DNA of 19,752 nucleotides from an uncultured Terriglobus sp. (GTDB lineage: Bacteria > Acidobacteriota > Terriglobia > Terriglobales > Acidobacteriaceae): NCBI GenBank assembly GCA_937871605.1, contig CALMRM010000018.1:1-19752 (forward strand), in the 5' to 3' direction. Below are positions 6,756 through 13,622 of the stretch, one piece after another (position 1 is the stretch's first letter; each line of letters opens with the position of its first letter). Made by a program: the position numbers and the translations under genes. A model generated the notes under the pieces. The model was not told where the DNA came from. It saw only the letters and a program-made list of their open reading frames with translations, and made no database searches.

Positions 6756-7028
6756 CGCTCCTGGCCACTTCAGCGCGTACAGCGTCTTGAAGAAGCTGTT
6801 TGCTCGATATGCAGTCACGCATCGCGTTTTGCCAGCACGCGGCGTTGTGATTACCACCAGAATACGCTTGTCACCGGCCATGCCGAGCACAGTGCGCCGT
6901 TGCTCGCCGTTGCGAACCTCATCCTTGATGAACAAGGTTTTGCCATGGAGCGCAGTCTCCACATCTTCACGCGTGATGCCGTGCTGCGCGATGTTAAACA
7001 AGTTGTGCTCGTCCCAGTCGAACTTCAC
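6753..7028 (-). CDS. BrnT-like toxin 2
   Basis: A 91-residue protein from a GTG at 7028, one base downstream of the transporter stop (TAG at 7032-7030). It opens with KFDWDEHNLFNIAQHGIT-REDVETAL and has RNGEQRRTVLG, KRILVVITTPR and TRCVTAYRA, matching toxin 1 in layout; the C-terminal third differs. No Shine-Dalgarno is evident, so translation may depend on re-initiation from the transporter gene. A family-level ribonuclease toxin role is inferred. Confidence 0.8.
   Translation of the reverse strand: MKFDWDEHNLFNIAQHGITREDVETALHGKTLFIKDEVRNGEQRRTVLGMAGDKRILVVITTPRAGKTRCVTAYRANSFFKTLYALKWPGA
6950..7019. repeat. diverged direct repeat, toxin 2 5' coding segment
   Basis: Partner of 6135-6204, offset by 815 bases in the same orientation. 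Identity drops sharply beyond the segment. Confidence 0.85.
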
Positions 7029-7029
7029 G

Positions 7030-8577
7030 CTACTGCCCGGCGAACTCGCTGCGCTTGCGGCTGTAGAAGAAGTACACGAACAGGCCGACGACCAGCCAGA
7101 TGAAGAAGCGCTCCCACGTGCGGATGGGCAGGCCCGTCATCAGCAGCACGCAGAAGAGGACGCTAAGCGCCGGGATAAGTGCGCCGCCGGGCACGCGGAA
7201 GCCGCGGTGGCGCTCCGGCTGTTTGTGCCGCAGCACGACCACGCCGATGCTGACCAGTACAAAGGCGAAGAGTGTGCCGATGTTGGACAGCTCGGCCAGC
7301 GTGCCCACATCAAATAACCCTGCGGGAATGGCGACAAGGATGCCCGCTACCCAGGTGGCGAACGCAGGCGTGCGGTAGACCGGGTGCACCTTGCTGAAGA
7401 CATCGGGCAACAGGCGGTCGCGCGACATGGCAAACCACACCCGCGCCTGGCCCAACTGAAATACGAGGATGGACGAGATCATGCCAACCAGCGCACCCAG
7501 CAGAACGACCAAGCGTACCCAGTGCAGCTTGGCGGAATGTGTCTCCAGCGACAACCGCTTGAGCGCGTTGACCACCGGCGCGCCGTCACCCGCGACAGAG
7601 TTCCACGGCACAATGCCGGTCAGCACAAGCGCCACGCCGATGTACAGGATCGTGCAGACGATCAGCGTCGCCACGATGCCGATGGGCACGTCGCGCTGCG
7701 GCTGCTTGCACTCCTCGCTGGCCGTGGAGACGGAGTCGAAGCCGATGTAGGTGAAAAAGATAATGGAGCCGCCCGCCAGGACGCCGGGCCAGCCGTTGGG
7801 CGAGAACGGCACGTAGTTGCCGGGGTGGATGAACGAGATGCCCGCGACGATGAACACCAGGATGGCCGCAATTTTGACAAGCACCATGATGTTGTTCGTC
7901 TTGGCCGACTCGCGGATACCTCGCACTAGGATGACCGTCAGGAGGATGACGATGAGGAACGCCGGAATGTTGAAGCCGAAGTGCCAGCCGGGCTTGAAGA
8001 TGTCGTGTCCGGCAAGGTCCTGCAGGCCCAGCGGCAGAAACGCGGGCGAGAGCCATGTGGGGCTGAACTGCAGGCCGAGCCAATCCAGGAGGTCGACCAC
8101 GTGCGCCGCAAACCCGACGCTAACACTCATGTTGCTGAAGGCGTATTCCAGGATCAGGTCCCAGCCGATGATCCACGCTACCAGCTCGCCGAGCGTGGCG
8201 TAGGTGTAGGTGTAGGCCGACCCGGCGATGGGAATCATGCTGCTGAGTTCGGCGTAGCACAGCCCCGTAAACGCGCACACGATGGCGACCAGTACCATGG
8301 AGATGGCGAGCGCCGGACCCGCGCCCGGCCTACCCGCGACCGCACCGTGGTGCAGGATGAAGTCGATGACCGGCGAATCCCAGAAGGTGGCTGTGGTGGC
8401 CGGATTGCCCGCGATGGCCGTGCCGATGACCGTAAAGATGCCGGAGCCGATGACCGCGCCGATGCCGAGTGCGGTGAGCGACACCGGACCGAGTGTCTTT
8501 TTGAGCGCGTGCTCGGGCCGTTCGGACTCGTCGATGAGTTTGTCGATGGACTTGGTGGCAAAAATCTGTCGGGGCAG
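7030..8577 (-). CDS. APC-superfamily amino-acid permease (cationic amino-acid transporter-like)
   Basis: Twelve-segment-type inner-membrane transporter for amino acids. The TM1 signature LTALGIGAVIGSGIF, the AGSAYTYTYATLGELVAWIIGW stretch, FFTYIGFDSVSTASEE and VFQLGQARVWFAMSRDRLLP-type helix match the CAT/YfnA branch of the APC family. A conventional GTG at 8484 would start inside the conserved KKTLGPVSLTALGIG stretch. The same frame continues upstream with IFATKSIDKLIDESERPEH, the usual N-terminus of this family, but has no ATG, GTG or TTG there. CTG 8577, seven bases after AGAGGA (8590-8585), is the best start candidate and gives 515 residues. The gene is divergent from tsaB across about 90 bases. 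Its stop is one base from the toxin 2 start. The exact amino acid transported is unknown. Confidence 0.9.
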   Translation of the reverse strand: MPRQIFATKSIDKLIDESERPEHALKKTLGPVSLTALGIGAVIGSGIFTVIGTAIAGNPATTATFWDSPVIDFILHHGAVAGRPGAGPALAISMVLVAIVCAFTGLCYAELSSMIPIAGSAYTYTYATLGELVAWIIGWDLILEYAFSNMSVSVGFAAHVVDLLDWLGLQFSPTWLSPAFLPLGLQDLAGHDIFKPGWHFGFNIPAFLIVILLTVILVRGIRESAKTNNIMVLVKIAAILVFIVAGISFIHPGNYVPFSPNGWPGVLAGGSIIFFTYIGFDSVSTASEECKQPQRDVPIGIVATLIVCTILYIGVALVLTGIVPWNSVAGDGAPVVNALKRLSLETHSAKLHWVRLVVLLGALVGMISSILVFQLGQARVWFAMSRDRLLPDVFSKVHPVYRTPAFATWVAGILVAIPAGLFDVGTLAELSNIGTLFAFVLVSIGVVVLRHKQPERHRGFRVPGGALIPALSVLFCVLLMTGLPIRTWERFFIWLVVGLFVYFFYSRKRSEFAGQ

Positions 8578-8584
8578 CGCGGTG

Positions 8585-8590
8585 TCCTCT
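8585..8590 (-). promoter_or_regulatory. ribosome binding site supporting a CTG start for the permease
   Basis: AGAGGA on the minus strand lies seven bases before CTG 8577. No comparable site precedes the GTG at 8484. Confidence 0.45.
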
Positions 8591-8667
8591 GCGGGTGCGA
8601 GTGGATGTGTGGGACGGATGTAGTTTAGCGTGAAGGCGGCGGTGCGTTGCCAGGGAGTGAGGATGAA

Positions 8668-9354
8668 GTGCGGGAAACGACGCCGGGACCCACCGCTGGC
8701 TTCATGCTGCTGCTGAACACCTGCGGAGAGCCGGGCGATGTGGGCGTGGCGGAGCTCGGGGAAGGGCAGGCGGCCGCGCTAACGGTGCGCAGCCTGCCGG
8801 GCCGGCAGACGCAGGAGCGCCTGCTGCCGGAGATTTCCGCGCTGTTGGAGGCGTGCGGCATTCAGACCGGCGCGGTCCGCGTGATTGCCGTGGTGAACGG
8901 CCCGGGGTCCTTCACCGGCGTGCGCGTCGGTCTGGCGGCTGCCATGGGATTGGCGGAGGCGCTGCAGGTGCCGGTGGTTCAGTTGTCAAGGCTCCTGCTG
9001 CTGGCAGCGCAGCACGGCGACGGCCCCGTTGCGGAGGCGTGGCTGGAGGCCGGGCGCGGCGATGTATTCCGCGGGCGGTACCGCAATGGCCGGTGCGTGG
9101 ACGAAACCATGCTGCGGGCAGAGGATGCGCTGGCGGGGATGTCCGCTGCAGGCGCTGTAGTCATGGAGGAGGCGCTGTTGACGCTGTCTCCGCAACTGCG
9201 GCTGGTGCCTGCGGGGCTTGCAGAGGCACTGCCGCTGCTCCTGCACAAACTTCGCGAGGGCGAGAGCGTCGATGCGGCGCAGGTCTTCGCAAATTACCTG
9301 CGGGTACCGGATGCGGAACTGGCGCGGCAGGCACGGCTGCGGGCCACTGTGTGA
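8668..9354 (+). CDS. tsaB: tRNA t6A37 biosynthesis protein TsaB
   Basis: Kinase-like (ASKHA fold) non-catalytic subunit that partners TsaD in adding threonylcarbamoyl to A37 of ANN-decoding tRNAs. The signature GPGSFTGVRVGLAAAMGLA is intact, preceded by a variant LLLNTCG where the usual form is LALDTS. GTG 8668 is chosen because GAGG (8659-8662) lies five bases upstream, giving 228 residues; TTG 8647 and ATG 8704 are alternatives. The stop overlaps the rimI start by four bases (GTGA), so the two are translationally coupled, a common tsaB-rimI arrangement. Confidence 0.9.
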   Translation: MRETTPGPTAGFMLLLNTCGEPGDVGVAELGEGQAAALTVRSLPGRQTQERLLPEISALLEACGIQTGAVRVIAVVNGPGSFTGVRVGLAAAMGLAEALQVPVVQLSRLLLLAAQHGDGPVAEAWLEAGRGDVFRGRYRNGRCVDETMLRAEDALAGMSAAGAVVMEEALLTLSPQLRLVPAGLAEALPLLLHKLREGESVDAAQVFANYLRVPDAELARQARLRATV

Positions 9355-9830
9355 GTGAGCGCGTCACGGTGCGCCCGGCAGCACCGGAGGACGTTGATGC
9401 CATCGTGGCGATTGCCGCGTCCAGCGCCCTGGCGTCGCACTGGGAGCGCGTGCGCTACGAGGGGATGGTCTCCCCGTTGAGCGGAGCGGCTGTGCAACAC
9501 AGTCTGCTGGTGGCAGCGGTGGCTGGCCGCCTGGTCGGCTTTGCAGCGGCACGTGGGCTGGTTACGGTGTCGCCTGCCGAGGTGGAGCTGGAGAACCTGG
9601 CGGTGTTGCAGGTGGCGCAGGGCGGTGGCGTGGGCGGCGCGCTGCTTGAGGCTGTGCTGCACTGGTCCGCGGCAATGGGTGCCGGGCCGGTGCGCCTGGA
9701 GGTGCGTACGGCCAACGCGAGAGCCCTGCGGCTGTACCGTCGGTACGGGTTTATACAAACCGGCTTGCGCAGGGGGTATTACGCCGCGCCGCCGGACGAT
9801 GCCCTCTGCATGGAACGCCTCTTGCAGTAA
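9351..9830 (+). CDS. rimI: GNAT N-acetyltransferase, RimI-like (ribosomal protein S18 alanine acetyltransferase)
   Basis: A 159-residue GNAT-fold acetyltransferase using acetyl-CoA. The acetyl-CoA loop QGGGVGGALLEA (QxxGxG) follows the ELENLAVL strand, and NARALRLYRRYGFIQTGLRRGYY is the classic C-terminal motif. The GTG start overlaps the tsaB stop as GTGA; the longer open frame upstream to 8853 is only a shadow of tsaB. Position behind tsaB supports RimI, but substrate specificity is inferred from context. Confidence 0.85.
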   Translation: MSERVTVRPAAPEDVDAIVAIAASSALASHWERVRYEGMVSPLSGAAVQHSLLVAAVAGRLVGFAAARGLVTVSPAEVELENLAVLQVAQGGGVGGALLEAVLHWSAAMGAGPVRLEVRTANARALRLYRRYGFIQTGLRRGYYAAPPDDALCMERLLQ

Positions 9831-9880
9831 CACGCGATGGCTGCGCGGCCCTGTGCGGCTGTGCAACGTATCATAATGGC

Positions 9881-10546
9881 ATGGTGCGTGACGGACTCTA
9901 CTATGCGGCCGGTCTGTTTGTGGTGGCCGCAATCCTGCTCAAGCTCACGGGATCGACGATTCTGACGGCGCTGCCCGTGCTGCTGGCGCTGTTTTTTCTT
10001 TGGTTTTTTCGCGATCCGTCGCGAGCGATTACGGCGGAGCCCGGTGCGGTGGTTTCGCCCGCAGACGGCAAGGTAACCACGGCGGAGTGGGTCGAGACGC
10101 CTGAGGGCAGCCGCCTGCACCTCAGCATCTTTCTGAACGTGTTCGATGTGCACGTGAATCGCGCGCCAGTGGAAGGCACCGTGCTGCAAGTAAACCATCA
10201 GCCAGGCCTCTACCTGAACGCCATGCGCCCGGATAGCAACGTGCTGAATGAGCACACGACGCTGGTACTGGAGAGCGCGGACGGTGCCGTGCAGGTGAAG
10301 CAAATCGCGGGCCTGCTGGCACGCCGCATCGTGTGCAACGTAAAGCCGGGCGACCGGCTGCAGCGCGGTCAGCGCTACGGCCTGATCAAGTTTGGCTCGC
10401 GCGTGGACGTGCTGCTGCCGGGCAGTGCCACACTGCTGGTTAAGACGGGCGACCGCGTGAAAGGTGGCAGCACCGTGCTGGCCACACTGCGGGCTGGCGG
10501 TGTCTCTCCGGAGAGCCTGTCGAACGCAGTCGCGGTAAACGCCTAG
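9881..10546 (+). CDS. psd: phosphatidylserine decarboxylase (short form)
   Basis: Converts phosphatidylserine to phosphatidylethanolamine at the inner membrane. It is 221 residues long, the compact archaeal/alpha-proteobacterial type. An N-terminal hydrophobic hairpin (residues about 7-43) is followed by FRDPSR, VVSPADGKV, HLSIFLNVFDVHVNRAP and the self-cleavage site LIKFGSRVDV, where the pyruvoyl group forms at the Ser of Gly-Ser. pssA starts one base after the TAG stop. TATCAT/CATAAT just upstream (9869-9877) would put a transcription start at or near the ATG, but no -35 is visible, and no Shine-Dalgarno is obvious. Confidence 0.93.
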   Translation: MVRDGLYYAAGLFVVAAILLKLTGSTILTALPVLLALFFLWFFRDPSRAITAEPGAVVSPADGKVTTAEWVETPEGSRLHLSIFLNVFDVHVNRAPVEGTVLQVNHQPGLYLNAMRPDSNVLNEHTTLVLESADGAVQVKQIAGLLARRIVCNVKPGDRLQRGQRYGLIKFGSRVDVLLPGSATLLVKTGDRVKGGSTVLATLRAGGVSPESLSNAVAVNA

Positions 10547-10547
10547 G

Positions 10548-11414
10548 ATGGCCAGCACGGCAGAAACGCGCAGCACCCGCCGGCCCCGCCGCGGCCTGTA
10601 CGTGCTGCCGTCGTTGTTTACCGCGGGCAACATTGCAGCGGGCTTTTATGCCATTACGCAGTGCCTGCAGGCCACGCCAACGGACAACAGCTACTTCAAT
10701 CGTGCCAGCCTTGCCATCGCGTTCGCGCTGCCGTTCGATGCGCTGGACGGCCGCATCGCACGCATGACCAACACAGAAAGCGACTTTGGCCGCGAACTGG
10801 ATTCGCTGGCTGACGTGATTACCTTTGGTGTTGCGCCGGGCGTGCTGGCGTACACGTGGGGCTTTCGCATGTTGCCGGTGGACTACCTGCCGGCGCTGCG
10901 GCACAACGCGTTGGACTTTGGCCTGCTGGCGGCGTTCCTGTTCCTGATCTGCGGTGCCTGCCGCCTGGCCCGCTTCAACGTCACGGTCAACCCCAAGCCG
11001 AGCAATCCAGGCCGTCCGGGCCGCCGGTATTTTGTAGGCATGCCCATTCCGGCTGCCGCGGGTGTGCTGGCCAGTGTGGTGCACTGCTTTGACGGCTCGC
11101 CCGTGCACGACCCGCGCATCGCCTTTGTGTGGATGGGGCTCATCCTGTTTGCGGCGTTTCTTATGGTGAGCCGGTGGCGCTTTTGGAGCGGCAAAGAGAT
11201 TAACCTTCACTCGCAGCAGCCGGTGTCGCTCTTTGTGCTGCTGATGATCTTCGCCGTGTTGCTGGCAAAGTTTTCGGAATACCTGCTGATCAGCATGGCA
11301 TTGGCATACCTGGTGAGCGGCGTTTTTGCCCGTTTTCTGTACGCCGCGCAAAGCCGCCGGGCCCGGCGGTTGGGTATGCCCCTGCCAAACACGACGCAGG
11401 TGGACAATGCCTGA
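10548..11414 (+). CDS. pssA: CDP-diacylglycerol-serine O-phosphatidyltransferase
   Basis: Makes phosphatidylserine from CDP-diacylglycerol and serine, the step just before Psd. The 288-residue membrane protein carries the complete CDP-alcohol phosphotransferase motif DG-x2-AR-x8-G-x3-D-x3-D (DALDGRIAR, eight residues, then GRELDSLAD). Several hydrophobic segments follow, for example LLAAFLFLICGACRLARFNV and FVLLMIFAVLLAKFSEYLLI. The start ATG is one base after the psd stop, so the two are an operon with linked functions. Confidence 0.95.
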   Translation: MASTAETRSTRRPRRGLYVLPSLFTAGNIAAGFYAITQCLQATPTDNSYFNRASLAIAFALPFDALDGRIARMTNTESDFGRELDSLADVITFGVAPGVLAYTWGFRMLPVDYLPALRHNALDFGLLAAFLFLICGACRLARFNVTVNPKPSNPGRPGRRYFVGMPIPAAAGVLASVVHCFDGSPVHDPRIAFVWMGLILFAAFLMVSRWRFWSGKEINLHSQQPVSLFVLLMIFAVLLAKFSEYLLISMALAYLVSGVFARFLYAAQSRRARRLGMPLPNTTQVDNA

Positions 11415-11459
11415 GTGCGGGGGCTAAACCGGCCCTCTGTGACGTGCATCTGAAGAGCT

Positions 11460-12479
11460 ATGAGTAAGAATCAGTACCGCATCGCGGTGGTGGGCGCGGC
11501 CTCGCTCCTGGGCAAGGAAGTCGCCGATGAGATTGCGGACAGCCCCCTCGCAAGCGCCACCACACTGCTGCTGGACAACGACGTGGAAAGCGGCACCCTG
11601 GAAGCCCTGGGGGATGAGGCGACCTTTATCCAGACGCTGGACACAGGGTCGCTGGAAAATGTAGACGGGGCCATCTTTACCGACGCTGACACGTTGCGCG
11701 AACATGGCCGTACGGCGCGACAGATGGGCGTTGCTGTGGTGGATGCCACCGGGCACTCCGATGTTCTGCCGGATGCTCCCGTGCTGGCGCCGCAGATGCT
11801 GGGTGCGGCTCGCCTGAACCTGGAGTCCACAGCGGTGCGCGTGGCACATCCCGTGGCTGCGACGCTGGCCTTGCTGCTGCGGCAGGTTGCGGCGGCGGTG
11901 CCGGTGCGGTCTGCCGTTGCGACCGTGCTGCAGCCGGCCAGTGAGATGGGGCGCAAAGGCGTGGATGAGTTGCAGCAGCAGTCGGTCAGCCTGCTCTCAT
12001 TCCAGTCGACGCCCAAGGAGCAGTTCGATGCGCAGGTCGCGTTCAACCTGCTGCCCGCGTTGGGCGAGAGCGCAGCCGTGTCGCTCCGTGCCGTGGGGGA
12101 GCGCATCGGGGCTGACCTGAAAGCGCTGGCAGGCGGGGAGGTTGTAGTACCCCTACTGCAGGTCATCCAGACGCCGGTGTTCCACGGCTATGCTGTGTCG
12201 CTGTTTGTGGAGCTGGAGAGCCCTACGCAGCCAGACATGCTGGCAGCTGCACTGCAGTCCGAACACTTCGATCGTGTGGGCGAGGAGAGCGATCCGCCCA
12301 GCAACCTGAGTTCTGCGGGCCAACCGCAGGCGCTGCTCCGTATAGAGCCGGCCACGGGCGCACCCGCGGCACGATATGCCATCTGGCTGACATTCGACAA
12401 CCTGAAGGTGCGGGCACGCACTGCGGTGGCATGCGCTCTGGAGCTTACGCGTCTGCGGCCTCTTGGTTCTGTTCAGTAG
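11460..12479 (+). CDS. aspartate-semialdehyde dehydrogenase homologue without catalytic residues (Usg-like)
   Basis: A 339-residue member of the semialdehyde dehydrogenase family: an N-terminal Rossmann fold with YRIAVVGAASLLGKEVAD and a dimerisation domain with MGRKGVDELQQQS and FNLLPALG. The active-site stretch that reads NPNCST in true enzymes is AHPVAAT here, so the catalytic Cys is replaced by Ala. The later GHS motif with the catalytic His appears as HGYAVS. The protein is therefore probably not a dehydrogenase; Usg proteins of proteobacteria show a similar loss. It lies 45 bases after pssA on the same strand, and LolA converges on it 28 bases beyond. Function unknown. Confidence 0.75.
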   Translation: MSKNQYRIAVVGAASLLGKEVADEIADSPLASATTLLLDNDVESGTLEALGDEATFIQTLDTGSLENVDGAIFTDADTLREHGRTARQMGVAVVDATGHSDVLPDAPVLAPQMLGAARLNLESTAVRVAHPVAATLALLLRQVAAAVPVRSAVATVLQPASEMGRKGVDELQQQSVSLLSFQSTPKEQFDAQVAFNLLPALGESAAVSLRAVGERIGADLKALAGGEVVVPLLQVIQTPVFHGYAVSLFVELESPTQPDMLAAALQSEHFDRVGEESDPPSNLSSAGQPQALLRIEPATGAPAARYAIWLTFDNLKVRARTAVACALELTRLRPLGSVQ

Positions 12480-12507
12480 TCAGACGCCGTGCAGTAGCCG
12501 GGTAAGT

Positions 12508-13170
12508 TTAGTGCTTCGGCCCGGCGTACTTCTTTGTATCGACCGGCGTGTTGTAGCGGATGTTGGTGTAGTACGTGGTCCGCGTGTCCTTCTCTGGCGT
12601 GAAAAACTCCTGCTTCAACGAGATGGCACGGCTGGTGTCTACCCAAATGAGCACATGGGTGAAGGTCTGTGCCGTGGAGGAGTCCTTGGGCACGAGGTCA
12701 AGCTTCACTGTCGGCGTGCCGCCAATGGACTCGGTGCCCTGCAGTGTGACCGTCCAAGTATTCTCCAGGTCCTTGCCGCTGCCGCCGAAGCCAAGTGTCA
12801 GAAAGCTCTCCACGCGGGCGCGGTCCTTGCCTGCGTCAAACGGTGTCAGCTTTTTACTGACGGCGTCGTACATGTACCCCTTGCCGTCGGCAAAGTGCAG
12901 GTACTTCAGGCTCGGCTGCGTAATGACAGCGCCCATTTCCGTCCCGCCTTTTGTGCGGAGGAAGTAGGTGGTGCCCGTTTGCGAGGTGGTGTCGCGTACC
13001 GCGCGTTCGTAGAAGTCCCACTTCAGGTCGGCTTCGGCGGACTTGAATTTCGCGGAAGCGGCATCCATCTGACGGAGAGCCTTGTCCAGCGCCGGATCGG
13101 TGGCTGCGTGCACCAGGGGCGTGCCAAGGGCCAGAAGGGTTGCGGCAAACGGTAGAACTGAGCGGCGCAT
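12508..13170 (-). CDS. lolA: LolA-like outer-membrane lipoprotein carrier
   Basis: Periplasmic chaperone that carries lipoproteins from the inner to the outer membrane. A 220-residue precursor starts at ATG 13170 with GAGGA upstream; the same frame open to 13896 is a shadow of the upstream genes. The signal peptide MRRSVLPFAATLLALGTPL ends at VHA, with cleavage before ATDPALD. The mature part has LolA-like alternating strands: ASAKFKSAEADLKWDFYE, TYFLRTKGGTEMGAVI, LKYLHFADGKGYMYD, and the closing strand HVLIWVDTSRAISLKQEFF. Family assignment is good; whether it is the canonical LolA or a LolA-like sorting protein is open. It is third in the serS run, 71 bases after the small membrane protein. 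Confidence 0.75.
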   Translation of the reverse strand: MRRSVLPFAATLLALGTPLVHAATDPALDKALRQMDAASAKFKSAEADLKWDFYERAVRDTTSQTGTTYFLRTKGGTEMGAVITQPSLKYLHFADGKGYMYDAVSKKLTPFDAGKDRARVESFLTLGFGGSGKDLENTWTVTLQGTESIGGTPTVKLDLVPKDSSTAQTFTHVLIWVDTSRAISLKQEFFTPEKDTRTTYYTNIRYNTPVDTKKYAGPKH

Positions 13171-13241
13171 AGAACTTCCTCGATACTTCTTCGCTGTTAG
13201 ACACGGACTGGAGCAAAGATGCGCGGGCATAGCAGCCACCG

Positions 13242-13622
13242 TTAGCGGTGTGCCCACACACGATACGTGCTGACGGTGCCGTCCGCACCGGCCAGCGGCT
13301 GGTAGCGCTCGATGAGCACGTCGCCCGCGATGGGCTCGATCAGGCGGCGCAGGGCGCGGCGGGTCCGCAGGTCGTCGGTCGCACCCTTCACGTGCTGGAG
13401 ACTCTGTTGCACGTCGGCCTCGCGCACCTGGTAGACCAGTTCGCCAGAGCCGTCGTTTTCCACCATGATCTGCGAGGGCAGCTGGTAGTTGGGCCGGTCG
13501 CGATAGTTGATGAGGTGCGGTGTGACAAAGATGAAGAGCAGGATCAGCGTCACCATGACGTCGTAATGCAACGAGCCGCGCTCGTAGGTCCAGAAGAGAT
13601 AGCTGCGCAGCAGTTTCAGCAT
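13242..13622 (-). CDS. small single-pass membrane protein of unknown function
   Basis: A 126-residue protein whose ATG (13622) directly follows the serS TAG (13625-13623), so it is translated with serS. After a basic/aromatic N-terminus (LLRSYLFWTYERGSLHYD) there is one membrane segment at about residues 22-40 (VMVTLILLFIFVTPHLINY). A soluble domain of about 85 residues follows with LPSQIMVENDGSGELVYQV and YRVWAHR. I recognise no family. Its place between serS and a LolA-like gene suggests an envelope role, but that is only context. Confidence 0.75.
   Translation of the reverse strand: MLKLLRSYLFWTYERGSLHYDVMVTLILLFIFVTPHLINYRDRPNYQLPSQIMVENDGSGELVYQVREADVQQSLQHVKGATDDLRTRRALRRLIEPIAGDVLIERYQPLAGADGTVSTYRVWAHR

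Noticed and set aside
12480..12507. Terminator between the convergent usg-like gene and lolA
   Set aside because: The 28-base gap shows no stable stem or T-run.
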